In this document: positions 7,825-15,725 of the stretch, piece by piece
How positions within the stretch are numbered: the stretch's first letter is position 1
Layout: every line of letters begins with the position of its first letter
DNA from: CBDBLK01 sp965243145
Lineage (GTDB): Bacteria; Bdellovibrionota; Bacteriovoracia; Bacteriovoracales; Bacteriovoracaceae
NCBI GenBank assembly: GCA_965243145.1
Contig: CBDEUB010000002.1
Location: forward strand, 1-64,000
Direction: 5' to 3'
Length of the DNA stretch: 64,000 bases
Notes under the pieces: generated by a model
Told to the model about the DNA's origin: nothing
The model's database searches: none
What the model saw: the letters and a program-made list of their open reading frames with translations, nothing else
Position numbers and translations under genes: made by a program

Positions 7825-8700
7825 GTGGTAAATGTGAACGATTTAGAGAATTTGTCTAAGCCGGTAACGGTTCTCATTGAAAAAATATCTGATGCTATAG
7901 GTGCTTCCTTTAAACCCTCCCACATTGAGAATGTCGCAAAAGCTGAAGCCAAAGCTACCGTTATTCATGCAAGGGCCAAGGCCGAAGCTGATATTATTCA
8001 TGCACAAGCGGAAGTAAAAATTAATGAAATTGAAAAACGCGGTTTAAGAAGGATGATTCGTCTACAAGGTATTAAGCAACAAAACATTGAGCAAATTATT
8101 GTTGAAGCAACAAAATTAATCAACGAAAACGCAAATCCAAAAGCAATGGAAAATGATTGGATAATTAACTTCTTTGATAAATGTGAATTAGTTTCAGACA
8201 AAGAAATGCAGGAAGTATGGGCAAAAATTCTTTCTGGTGAAGCTAATAAACCAGGTTCGTATTCAAAACGAACAATAAATATTCTTAGTTCTATTGAAAA
8301 ATCTCAAGCGGAATTATTTACAACACTTTGTAGATTTAAATGCAATGTAAATGGTCATACTGAGATTTTATTTTCTCCTTCAGATGATATTTGTAAAAAA
8401 AATGGTCTTACAGATGATGAACTTTGTAACCTTCAGGCCATGGGTTTAATAAGATTCAGTGATATGGTTGTATATACTCTAACAAATTTGCCAAATGAAT
8501 TTCAAGTTGATTATTTCGGAATTTCACTTAAAGCAAAATTGGAAAAGAACGGTTCAGAAATGTGTACCGGGTCAGTTAAACTAACCAGTGTTGGTCAAGA
8601 GTTATCTTCCATTTGTGCTTCTCAACCAGTTGATGGATTTACAGAATATATGAAAGAAACTTGGAGTCGTCATACAAACAAGGTGACTTTTACAAATTAA
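7825..8700 (+). CDS. DUF2806-like protein
   Basis: A 291-residue protein. The N-terminus (NLSKPVTVLIEKISDAIGA..KPSHI) and the repeated alanine-rich helix (AKAEAKATVIHARAKAEADIIHAQAEVKI) match the DUF2806 / TIGR03899 type. The C-terminal half is a mixed domain ending in GFTEYMKETW. Start chosen at GTG 7825, which has AAAGGAAG seven bases upstream; the TTG at 7798 lacks a site. The 3' half is much AT-richer than its surroundings. It is the first cargo gene inside element B. I know no firm function for this family. Its frequent occurrence on mobile elements suggests a defence or accessory role (inference). Confidence 0.6.
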   Translation: MVNVNDLENLSKPVTVLIEKISDAIGASFKPSHIENVAKAEAKATVIHARAKAEADIIHAQAEVKINEIEKRGLRRMIRLQGIKQQNIEQIIVEATKLINENANPKAMENDWIINFFDKCELVSDKEMQEVWAKILSGEANKPGSYSKRTINILSSIEKSQAELFTTLCRFKCNVNGHTEILFSPSDDICKKNGLTDDELCNLQAMGLIRFSDMVVYTLTNLPNEFQVDYFGISLKAKLEKNGSEMCTGSVKLTSVGQELSSICASQPVDGFTEYMKETWSRHTNKVTFTN

Positions 8701-8736
8701 GGCTACTGATTAAAAAAATGCGTTTAAATCTCATTA

Positions 8737-8856
8737 TCACTGCGACCTAAAACCCAAAGATTTTGCCTCAAATTCCCAGCATTTCCGTTTAAATTTCTTC
8801 CAAGCAGCTTTAATTAATTCCCCTTTTTTATAGCGAAATTGGTTTCTTTTACACAC
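8737..8856 (-). CDS. Possible small protein or remnant (GELIKAAWKKFKRKCWEFEAK)
   Basis: A 39-codon minus-strand frame from GTG 8856 encodes a very basic peptide with KAAWKKFKRKCWEFEAK. A related DNA string (CCAAGCAGCTTTAA) occurs at 33931-33944, also in a minus-strand frame. The ribosome binding site is weak. It could be the tail of a decayed gene. Confidence 0.25.
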   Translation of the reverse strand: MCKRNQFRYKKGELIKAAWKKFKRKCWEFEAKSLGFRSQ

Positions 8857-8907
8857 TCTTAACTTCTCAAATTTTTGCGGTATAGGCGCAGTAGTTAGTA
8901 TTTGCGG

Positions 8908-9222
8908 CTATAAATCGTTCTCGGCCATTTCGTTTTTTACAGTCTTAATCAACCCAAAACGAAACCGTAAATTGGATTTTTCAAGTTTGAGTAAATAATC
9001 GATCATTTTTTCAACATCAATTTTATATTTATCAGCTAGGCATATAGCAACACGCAGAGAGGGGCCACATTTGCCACATTCAATATTTGATAAGGATTGA
9101 GAAGATTTTAAATTTAATTCTTTTGCCACTTCTTCTTGGGAAAATCTGGCCCGTTTTCTTGCATTTCTCAAAAAGAGGCCGAATTTTTTTCTGTTTTTAG
9201 GAAGAGGGTTTACATGGATCAA
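8908..9222 (-). CDS. XRE-family HTH regulator
   Basis: A 104-residue protein with a central HTH (FSQEEVAKELNLKSSQSLSNIECGK) and a C-terminal helix LADKYKIDVEKMIDYLL. Start set at TTG 9222 because GGAGGA lies just upstream on the minus strand and this removes overlap with the previous gene. An ATG at 9300 is an alternative that overlaps the upstream gene by 56 bases. It is the last gene of a minus-strand accessory operon (10854 to 8908). Confidence 0.65.
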   Translation of the reverse strand: MIHVNPLPKNRKKFGLFLRNARKRARFSQEEVAKELNLKSSQSLSNIECGKCGPSLRVAICLADKYKIDVEKMIDYLLKLEKSNLRFRFGLIKTVKNEMAENDL

Positions 9223-9244
9223 GTTTCCATCCTCCAAATTAAAA

Positions 9245-9709
9245 TTATTGTTGTTTTTCCAATGGGCCGAGTCCCGTAAGGGGAGAGGCCTTAAGGCCAT
9301 AGACTTCGTAAAACAAAGAACCGAAAGCGTAGGTCAAATTGGCGGCAAGATTATCAATGGCCCTTGGGTCATCTAGTGCTTTGGGGTCAATTTTTGTTTG
9401 GAAACCCTGGCCCGGTTTGTAATACACGCGGACAATCGGCCGGCCTTGATAACCTTCATCGCCAGCTATCGCGCAAAGGATGCCATTTTCAAACTCTTTT
9501 TTGGTTCCTTCATTGATTTTTTCGCACAATTGCTCTCTAAAATTTCTAAAAGTGGCCAAGCGTTTCCAGTTTTCAAGTGCGATTTTATGTTCTGCGGCCT
9601 CTAATTCTTTGATGGTTTTAAATGGGGTTTGGGAAAGTCGTTCTTTTATTTTTGAAGAAGAGAACTTTTCTCTTTTTTGAGTTTTCGTCATTTCTTTCTT
9701 TTGGGCCAT
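9245..9709 (-). CDS. Hypothetical protein, 154 residues
   Basis: Basic N-terminus (QKKEMTKTQKREKFSSSKIKERL), a helical stretch, then AIAGDEGYQGRPIVRVYYKPGQGFQ and a C-terminal AFGSLFYEVYGLKA. Start at ATG 9709 is supported by GGAGGAAAAC; the ATG at 9721 is not. No family recognised. It lies between two small regulators in a minus-strand operon. Confidence 0.5.
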   Translation of the reverse strand: MAQKKEMTKTQKREKFSSSKIKERLSQTPFKTIKELEAAEHKIALENWKRLATFRNFREQLCEKINEGTKKEFENGILCAIAGDEGYQGRPIVRVYYKPGQGFQTKIDPKALDDPRAIDNLAANLTYAFGSLFYEVYGLKASPLTGLGPLEKQQ

Positions 9710-9733
9710 GTTTTCCTCCAAGATTTGCTTTTT

Positions 9734-10105
9734 TTATGCTGCTGCCTGTTCGGCGACCAGGTTAAAAATTTTATTTAACTCTTCAACACTATGGGATTTA
9801 TTTAAGCAGAAGAAATCATTTTCGGAGTCTTCTTTAGTTTCGGATATTTTATCAGAAACGAAGATGACGACAGAAGAAACCTCTTGTGCTTTTATGGCCT
9901 TATAAATATCTTGCTCGTTTATTTTATCTCTTTGATTTTCAATGTAATAGATAAAGTCATAGTAACATGGATAAAACTTCACTTTCTCCATAAGTTTTGA
10001 GAAACTTTGAACATAACAAAAATTTGAATCTGAAAAAACTTTTTTAAGTTTTAAAACATGGCCTCCCAACAATTCGGGGTTATTTTCACAAATTAAAATT
10101 TCCAT
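9734..10105 (-). CDS. Receiver-like domain protein
   Basis: A 123-residue protein starting MEILICENNPELLG, which resembles the first strand and acidic pocket of response-regulator receivers. YDFIYYIE stands where the phospho-acceptor strand would be, and SSVVIFVSDKI and FFCLNKSHSVEEL fit the later strands with a Lys. The acidic pocket is atypical (E-N instead of D-D), so phosphorylation is uncertain. Start ATG 10105 follows GGGAGGGG. The upstream HTH gene precedes it in the same operon. Confidence 0.45.
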   Translation of the reverse strand: MEILICENNPELLGGHVLKLKKVFSDSNFCYVQSFSKLMEKVKFYPCYYDFIYYIENQRDKINEQDIYKAIKAQEVSSVVIFVSDKISETKEDSENDFFCLNKSHSVEELNKIFNLVAEQAAA

Positions 10106-10133
10106 AAACCCCTCCCAGGTTTTTATTTTATTG

Positions 10134-10367
10134 TCACTCAATCTTGCTATATTTTACTTCTGCCACAAAATCGAACAAACTGATTTTAAAATGATTGCAA
10201 AGCGTATTCACTTCAGAAAATCTTATATCGTCTAGGCCTCTTTCTATGCGAGAAATTTGACTTTGATCTTTTTCTAGTAGAGATGCCACTTTTTCTTGTG
10301 ACAAATTGTTTTTCTTTCTAACAATTCTTAAAACTTTTCCAGTTTTAGCTTTAAATATTTTTTCCAT
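10134..10367 (-). CDS. XRE-family HTH regulator
   Basis: A 77-residue repressor-like protein: HTH LSQEKVASLLEKDQSQISRIERG, then VNTLCNHFKISLFDFV. Start taken at ATG 10367, with AGGAT seven bases upstream on the minus strand. The ATG at 10397 would overlap the upstream gene. A probable accessory-operon regulator. Confidence 0.65.
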   Translation of the reverse strand: MEKIFKAKTGKVLRIVRKKNNLSQEKVASLLEKDQSQISRIERGLDDIRFSEVNTLCNHFKISLFDFVAEVKYSKIE

Positions 10368-10374
10368 TGTAATC

Positions 10375-10854
10375 CTATTTTTTCTTTTGAGTTCCATTTT
10401 TTAAGTAATGTTTGGTAATTTCGCTTTTAAATTCGGGAGAGATTCTTTTTATCGTGTTGGCAAATATGGCCTCTTGATAAGCACCTATGGCAGTTGAATA
10501 GAGTTGGTGTAAATTTTTCTTCCTTTCTAGCCATTCTTCGTTGGTTTCTCCTTCTATAAAATAAGTCTCAATAAAACACTTTTTCCTGAGTATATCGGGA
10601 AACCAACCCTCTTCATCTTCGTTTTTTATATCTTTGTTTCTTACGCATACCACTCTCTGCCGCCACCAATCCGTTATATTGCTGCCAGTAATGGATTTGT
10701 CATCCGAAAAATGCCATTTGAAATAGTTAATTGCGGCCGAAACAAAATCTATATCTTTTTTTGAATCATAGCGAAGAGGTTTTAAGGCCTCGTCTTTAAT
10801 AATGTTATAGATATTACTCTTATTGTTCTTTTTTGAAGTCGGCCTTTTTTTCAC
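10375..10854 (-). CDS. Hypothetical protein, 159 residues
   Basis: Lys/Asn-rich N-terminus then an alpha-helical, Trp-rich body (FKWHFSDD, DWWRQRVVCVRN, EGWFPDIL, NEEWLERKKNLHQLY) and a basic tail. Start GTG 10854 follows AAGGGG; an ATG at 10893 lacks a site. First gene of the minus-strand operon, facing 11047 across a 190-base promoter region. Function not recognised. Confidence 0.5.
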   Translation of the reverse strand: MKKRPTSKKNNKSNIYNIIKDEALKPLRYDSKKDIDFVSAAINYFKWHFSDDKSITGSNITDWWRQRVVCVRNKDIKNEDEEGWFPDILRKKCFIETYFIEGETNEEWLERKKNLHQLYSTAIGAYQEAIFANTIKRISPEFKSEITKHYLKNGTQKKK

Positions 10855-11046
10855 TGTATCCCCTTGGTTGTTGTGCTCAATATTGAATGTCAATAAAATC
10901 TATCATACGATATTTTTACCGTTATTCAACTAAAAAGTAATTATTTATATTGAATAAAGGCATAAACTTAAAGACTCTTTGCATTAAAAGTTTAATTGCC
11001 TAAATTCTGTGCTATAAGTTGATTGAACGGTTTTTTAGGAGAGCAA

Positions 11047-11487
11047 GTGACCTATAGCGAAAAAGGCAAGAGAAAAACGGAGGCCCTGAGCTTGCCTTTC
11101 AAAGAAGCGTTGCGTTCCTATTTGCGTCATAAATACCCTTCAAAACCTGAACAAGAAAAATTGGCCAAAGAAGTTAATCGGTCATATTCGACGATAACAG
11201 GTTTTATCTATAACGGCATCGGTGGGCATGAGTTGCAATATGCCCTCTTGGCGGTTTCCTTAAAATTAACTTCTAAGTCAAAAGTGGAAAAATTTATCGA
11301 AGAGAAGCAGGCCCTCTTTTTTTCCAAGGCCGAAAAAGATATGCCCCCCTCTATCAAATTGTTTTTTGAACTGTACAACAACACGGATGAGGATTTATTG
11401 CATTATTTTATGCAAACGCTCTCTTTAAATATCAAACTCGCCAAAGAGTTTAATTTGGAAATCAAAAAACAGAAAAAAAAGCGATAA
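11047..11487 (+). CDS. Hypothetical HTH-like protein
   Basis: A 146-residue basic protein. PEQEKLAKEVNRSYSTITGFIYNG resembles a helix-turn-helix, and the C-terminal half is helical with a KKQKKKR tail. Start GTG 11047 is supported by AGGAG eight bases upstream, whereas the TTG at 11023 is not. A TATAAG hexamer lies near 11011. Probably a regulator of element B. Family not recognised. Confidence 0.5.
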   Translation: MTYSEKGKRKTEALSLPFKEALRSYLRHKYPSKPEQEKLAKEVNRSYSTITGFIYNGIGGHELQYALLAVSLKLTSKSKVEKFIEEKQALFFSKAEKDMPPSIKLFFELYNNTDEDLLHYFMQTLSLNIKLAKEFNLEIKKQKKKR

Positions 11488-11587
11488 TGCGAATTGTTGC
11501 AAGTATGGCCAGAAATATTGAAGAAGTGCTAAATTCCTGAAAAATTCAAGATTTGGCCCAACGATACCCCACGGGAGGTTTTAAACG

Positions 11588-11809
11588 ATGATCAGGAAAT
11601 TTTTTATAAATTTTGCCATTGCCGCCGGAATCTTTGCCTTTGCTTCCACAATCAAATGGGAGGGCCTAAATTATGTTCTTTTTCAAGTTCAAAAGGCCAC
11701 ATTCTCGAAAATTGCTAAGGGCCTTGATTCCCTAGAAGCATTGTCTAACGGATTAACCGGCACTCGTTCAGAACTTATTTATGGAACCCAAAAGAAGGGG
11801 GGAAAATGA
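11588..11809 (+). CDS. Small membrane protein, paralogue of 35789-35995
   Basis: A 73-residue protein: one hydrophobic N-terminal helix (FFINFAIAAGIFAFAS), then EGLNYVLFQVQKATFSKIAKGLDSLEALSNGLTG. The paralogue at 35789 shares GLNY(V/I)LFQV(Q/K)KA.FSKIAKG.DSLE.LS.GLTG. The DNA just upstream is also shared (TGGCCAGAAATAT..AAGAAGTG.TAAATT at about 11502 and 35712). SD GGGAGG, stop overlapping the next gene (ATGA at 11806). Function unknown; a conserved two-element accessory. Confidence 0.6.
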   Translation: MIRKFFINFAIAAGIFAFASTIKWEGLNYVLFQVQKATFSKIAKGLDSLEALSNGLTGTRSELIYGTQKKGGK

Positions 11810-12636
11810 ATTTTGCAAAATTTCTAAAAAGATCAACTCTTGCCTTGATCGTACTTTTCGCCAATGCAGCTTTTGGCAACGATATTTTTGACCAGGCCGA
11901 TTTTAATGGTGAAAAAATGCGCTTTGTTTCGATCAAGGCGGGCGAGTTTACCATGGGAACCCCCGAAGATGCTTATTATCGTGCAGAAAATGAGGCCCAG
12001 GTTACGGTTAAATTAGAACAAGATTTTGAAATACAAACCACCGAAGTAACCCAACTTCAATGGCTTAAAATAATGAGACGGAATCCCTCTTATTTCAGAA
12101 GAGAAAAAGACTGTAGCGACAATTATTGGATGATTGGAGGGACTACATTTTGTCCCAATCATCCGGTGGACAGTGTTTCGTGGGATGATGTGCAAGAATT
12201 TATTACCAAGTATAATCAACTCAAAAAGAACGACGGATACACTTACCGACTCCCCACTAGGGCCGAGTGGGAGTATGTGGCCCGAGCGGGGACTAAAACA
12301 GCATACTTTTTTGGAGATGGGCCATCGCTTTTAAGTGCTTATGCTTGGTATAGTGCCAACTCGGATGAAAGAACCCATAGAGTAGGACAGAAATTCCCCA
12401 ACCCCTGGGGCCTCTACGATATTTATGGCAATGTCTGGGAATGGGTGCAAGACTCCGGCAAAATAGGATTTGAGAGAGGGGCCGAACTTTTGCCTAACAA
12501 TGAAGGCCGCACTCTTTGTGGTGGTGGTTGGATCAACGGTGCGAAAGCGCTGCGCTCTGCGGCCCACCAAGTTTTCAATCCTGATGGTAGCAGTGTCTTT
12601 TTTGGGTTTCGTTTAGTGAGAATCCCCAACTCGTAA
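11806..12636 (+). CDS. Formylglycine-generating-enzyme-like (SUMF1 fold) secreted protein
   Basis: A 276-residue protein with signal peptide (ALIVLFANAAFG) followed by a full FGE-sulfatase domain: IKAGEFTMGTPED, EVTQLQWLKIM, HPVDSVSWDDVQEF, YRLPTRAEWEYVARAG, NPWGLYDIYGNVWEWVQD, CGGGWING, FGFRLVRI. Many family members are not true sulfatase activators but structural or sensory proteins. The catalytic Cys pair near the C-terminus is not evident, so enzyme activity is doubtful. Co-translated with the small membrane protein before it. Likely periplasmic. Confidence 0.8.
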   Translation: MNFAKFLKRSTLALIVLFANAAFGNDIFDQADFNGEKMRFVSIKAGEFTMGTPEDAYYRAENEAQVTVKLEQDFEIQTTEVTQLQWLKIMRRNPSYFRREKDCSDNYWMIGGTTFCPNHPVDSVSWDDVQEFITKYNQLKKNDGYTYRLPTRAEWEYVARAGTKTAYFFGDGPSLLSAYAWYSANSDERTHRVGQKFPNPWGLYDIYGNVWEWVQDSGKIGFERGAELLPNNEGRTLCGGGWINGAKALRSAAHQVFNPDGSSVFFGFRLVRIPNS

Positions 12637-12654
12637 AAACTTCGAGGGCAAATA

Positions 12655-13173
12655 ATGCAAGATAAGGATAAGTCTTCTTGCCAATGGTTGTGGGTATTTG
12701 GACAAAGGGGAATAGGTGGATTCCTTGGAGGAGTAGGAACACTTCTTTTAGGTATTGGAGCTTTGATAACTTCATTTAAAACTAAGGATATGTTAGGCCC
12801 AATTCTTCAAATCCAAGAACGAATTGAAAAATCAGTTGATCAACTTAAAACATTAACAGCTAAATCTAAAGTAAATCCATATACTGCTTTAGGAAAACTT
12901 AACTCTTCAAAAGAAGAAATTAAAAAGGCAATTATTCGATCAATTCCTCAAAACCCTATTGATTCAGAGCAGGCCATATATTTACCTGCGGATAGATTTA
13001 ACTCTACAGTAGAGAAAATTTATGAAGCAAAATCGTTAGGTGAAAGAACAGAAATTTTAAAACAATCGCTAGAGTATAGTGAAGAAGATACCTGGGTGAG
13101 AACATTTCAACCGGCTTCAATGGGCTTGCAGGAAAATGCCCCCAGAGAAAACTCCAGGGGCAACAGAAAGTAA
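12655..13173 (+). CDS. Hypothetical single-pass membrane protein
   Basis: A 172-residue protein with a glycine-rich hydrophobic helix (GIGGFLGGVGTLLLGIGALI, about 19-38) then a coiled-coil-like and helical cytoplasmic part. Composition is more AT-rich than the preceding gene. It follows the FGE-like gene by 18 bases and may share its transcript. No family recognised. Confidence 0.5.
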   Translation: MQDKDKSSCQWLWVFGQRGIGGFLGGVGTLLLGIGALITSFKTKDMLGPILQIQERIEKSVDQLKTLTAKSKVNPYTALGKLNSSKEEIKKAIIRSIPQNPIDSEQAIYLPADRFNSTVEKIYEAKSLGERTEILKQSLEYSEEDTWVRTFQPASMGLQENAPRENSRGNRK

Positions 13174-13188
13174 ACTTTTAGTCTTGGC

Positions 13189-13674
13189 CTATTCTTGCCC
13201 GCCGCCGCCAACGCCGCCGGAGCGATAGAAAGAGTTAGCACCGATGGCCTCTTTAAAAATTTCTCCGCCATTTAGGGCGTAGTCTACCAAGAAATCCCTT
13301 GTGGCGAAGAAATCGTCTAAATTTTGTACCTCGTCCATAGTGTATCCTCCACCACCCACGGGGTATTTTGGCATGGTTCTGTCACTTCTGGCCGTTCCAC
13401 CGCCACCGACGGGGTATTTAGGCGCATGAGAACCTTCCCTGGCAAAACCACCACCACCAACGGGCGGCCGTATAGCTGCCAAAGGCCCCTCTAAAACGAA
13501 TTCTTCTCCGGCAAATTCCAGGCCATTGTTCTTGATTCCGTCCATGAAAATGACAGTGCCATCATTTAAAATGAAAGCATTGGCCATGCCAGCGCGCTCC
13601 TTGTATTCCCAGGAGTCTTCGGCCCATGCAGAAAAAATGCTGAATAGAAAGATAAAAGAAAGTAATTCTTTCAT
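13189..13674 (-). CDS. Secreted glycine-rich repeat protein
   Basis: A 161-residue protein with signal peptide (LLSFIFLFSIFSAWA) and three evenly spaced PVGGGG repeats (PPVGGGGFAREG, YPVGGGGTARSD, YPVGGGGYTMDE). It ends with GGVGGGGQE. The repeats are about 19-21 residues apart. Start ATG overlaps the stop of the upstream regulator gene (ATGA). It may be an exported adhesin, a precursor peptide or a surface linker. I cannot assign a function. Confidence 0.6.
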   Translation of the reverse strand: MKELLSFIFLFSIFSAWAEDSWEYKERAGMANAFILNDGTVIFMDGIKNNGLEFAGEEFVLEGPLAAIRPPVGGGGFAREGSHAPKYPVGGGGTARSDRTMPKYPVGGGGYTMDEVQNLDDFFATRDFLVDYALNGGEIFKEAIGANSFYRSGGVGGGGQE

Positions 13675-14516
13675 TGTATGGCCTCCTCTACGGTTTGGGT
13701 TTCTTTGACCTTTGAAAGACTCCTTATTAGGGAATCCGCTATCAGACCGATAAAAATCTTATCATTTCCTCGAAACTCACTTGAGCGAATAATTTTCTCG
13801 ATATTCGCATAAGTTTTTTTCAATTCAGAACGAATCAACTTCATGGCCTTGGATTTGTCAACTGAATCCATTTGCAATGAGAGCCAATTGCTGTCGGTTC
13901 CAAATGTTTCGGGGTCGTATTTTTCTTTTGCACAGTAAAGGAAAGATTCTTTGAGGACACTTTGATCGGCGGTACATATCGTTTCACCGTCATAATAATG
14001 AGAGTGAACCCTGATCACGCCTTGGGGGGATTCAGTCAAAACTTCCTCTTTGATCAATTCATTTAAAAGCCTGAGTCCTCGGAATCCGTACTCGTTCTTG
14101 ACCTCTTCTCGTGTGCTGCCATTACTGCTGGCCATAACCATGAGCAAAATTCCTCTATAGTCGGGATTTTTCAGAAACTTTGTTAAATCGCCCAAAATAA
14201 CAGAGTCTTTATTGTGGGAGAATTGTTCCTTGATGTCCTTAGAATCTCCAACATATTTGATAACATCGGAGATTTTGCTTTGCTCACCTGAAGAGGAAAG
14301 CAGCTTAATCATGGTGTCTACGGAAGGGTTGGCCAGGCCATTTTCAATTCGATTGAGAGTCGCCCGGCCTATTCCCACCTTGTTTGCAATTTGGGAGGAA
14401 CTCAAGTTGGGGTATCTCTCCCTAAGTTTTTTTACACAGGAGCACATTAAAGTGCTCTTGCTCATTTTGCCCCCGCTTCCAGCAGGGGACAAGGGCCGAT
14501 CTTGATTTGTTCTCAT
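13671..14516 (-). CDS. HTH regulator of Bdellovibrio-like (TIGR02147-like) layout
   Basis: A 281-residue protein: N-terminal XRE HTH (LSSSQIANKVGIGRATLNRIENGLANPS) and a long C-terminal domain with a winged-helix-like EYGFRGLRLLNELIKEEVLTES and a FLYCAKEKYDPETFGTDSNWLSLQMDSVDKSKAMKL stretch. The last resembles the 'TIGR02147' predatory-bacteria regulators, although I am not certain of the family. Its 5' 273 bp are tandemly duplicated upstream (14268-14813). It lies divergent to the secretion operon, next to an array of palindromes, and is a good candidate for their binding protein. Confidence 0.65.
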   Translation of the reverse strand: MRTNQDRPLSPAGSGGKMSKSTLMCSCVKKLRERYPNLSSSQIANKVGIGRATLNRIENGLANPSVDTMIKLLSSSGEQSKISDVIKYVGDSKDIKEQFSHNKDSVILGDLTKFLKNPDYRGILLMVMASSNGSTREEVKNEYGFRGLRLLNELIKEEVLTESPQGVIRVHSHYYDGETICTADQSVLKESFLYCAKEKYDPETFGTDSNWLSLQMDSVDKSKAMKLIRSELKKTYANIEKIIRSSEFRGNDKIFIGLIADSLIRSLSKVKETQTVEEAIQ

Positions 14517-14813
14517 CTAAACCTCGCTCGTTAATAAAAAGGAGATTTTGCTTTGCTCACCTGAAGAGGAAAGCAGCTTAATCATGGTGTCTACGGAAGG
14601 GTTGGCCAGGCCGTTTTCAATTCGGTTGAGAGTCGCTCGGCCTATTCCCACCTTGTTTGCAATTTGGGAGGAACTCCAATTGGGGTATCTCTCTCTAAGT
14701 TTCTTCACACAGGAGCACATTAAAGTGCTGTTGCTCATTTTGCCCCCGCCTCCAGCAGGGGACAAAGGCCGATCTTGATTTGTTCTCATCTAAACCTCGC
14801 TTGCTAATAAAAA
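14268..14813. repeat. 273-bp tandem duplication covering the 5' part of the regulator gene
   Basis: Unit one is 14268-14540 and unit two 14541-14813. Both begin GGAGATTTTGCTTTGC and run to TAATAAAAA with only a few mismatches. The unit is 91 codons long and includes the ribosome binding site and HTH-coding part of the regulator. Confidence 0.85.
14517..14789 (-). pseudogene. Truncated duplicate of the HTH regulator (HTH part only)
   Basis: A 90-residue frame nearly identical to the first 80 residues of the protein at 13671-14516, including its GGTTTAGATG start region. It then leaves the homologous frame at the duplication joint (KISFLLTSEV). It could be a non-functional by-product or a free HTH domain competing with the full regulator. 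Confidence 0.6.
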
Positions 14814-14925
14814 AATGAATCAACCTTCTATTGATTCTGTTGTCCTCTTCGTATCTTAAAATGGCCCAAATATCAACATATTTTTATTGATTCATTGATT
14901 TTTTTCGCCCAAATTTGAAAATATT

Positions 14926-15153
14926 TTCTCATGGTGAGCAGAAATGCCCTTTTTTGTCTCATCGTGGGCCGCCAAACCTGCCCGCCGTGGGACAAAATGT
15001 CCTTTTTGTCCCGCCATGGAACACTTGAACTTGACCACCATGAGACAAAAAAATTCCTCCGTTGAAGTTGTCTCACAGTGAGACGGCCTAAATCTTTGAA
15101 ATCATTGAACCCATTTCATTTTCATTTGGGCATTGTCGTCTCATGGGACACAA
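14926..15153. promoter_or_regulatory. Array of about seven palindromic sites, consensus TTGTCTCAtggTGAGACAA
   Basis: Degenerate copies at about 14927 (TTCTCATGGTGAGCA), 14955 (TTGTCTCATCGTGGGC), 14982, 15006 (TTGTCCCGCCATGGAACA), 15033, 15068 (TTGTCTCACAGTGAGACGG) and 15133. The array fills the noncoding space between the divergent regulator and the start of the secretion operon. It is likely a set of operators or a plasmid-like iteron/partition site. Confidence 0.7.
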
Positions 15154-15234
15154 TTTTTTAAAAATGCTGTTTTTTTGTTGAAAAAATTTTTTTCACCTCT
15201 TTAAATAAGTGCTCTTTGTAAAGGAGGCCAGAAA

Positions 15235-15612
15235 ATGAAGACAAGAATCAAAGGCAATAGTGATTGGAAACAATTTCTTGGTATGTATTCACCTGCGAGC
15301 AAGAAGAGGCCCACTCCTAAAGCACTTCTCAATGATGAGGTTGCCAATTCTATAAGGAGATCAGATATTCAGGGCCTTTTTGCAAAATCCAAATATTGGC
15401 CAGAACTTGGGTCTATCCTTATGGAGGCCTTGGCCCAACTTTCGCCATACCAAAGCACAATTTTAAAGGCCTTGTTTTGGTGGGAAGGGGGAAATGTCAC
15501 CGAATTGGCCGAGCAGTTGAATACTTCCCCTCATGCCATACGCAAGACAAAATCCAGGGCCATCAGAAAATTGAGTGCAGTTTTGCTGCGTTATGCCGAG
15601 TCACAAATGTGA
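15235..15612 (+). CDS. Sigma-70 region 4-like regulator, first of two
   Basis: A 125-residue protein whose C-terminal half (ALAQLSPYQSTILKALFWWEGGNVTELAEQLNTSPHAI, then KSRAIRKLSAVL) matches sigma factor region 4. No region 2 is present, so it is not a complete sigma factor. ATG follows AAAGGAGG. It sits directly downstream of the palindrome array and upstream of the secretion genes, so control of the operon is likely (inference). Confidence 0.65.
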   Translation: MKTRIKGNSDWKQFLGMYSPASKKRPTPKALLNDEVANSIRRSDIQGLFAKSKYWPELGSILMEALAQLSPYQSTILKALFWWEGGNVTELAEQLNTSPHAIRKTKSRAIRKLSAVLLRYAESQM

Positions 15613-15725
15613 CCTATGAAAACACCAACAAAATCAAATATTTGGAAGCAATTTTTAAAAATAGGGTCACAAAGTTTGCACTTTTTTTCTATGAGTAGGG
15701 GCCTTTTTTTGAGGAGACGGAAAAA

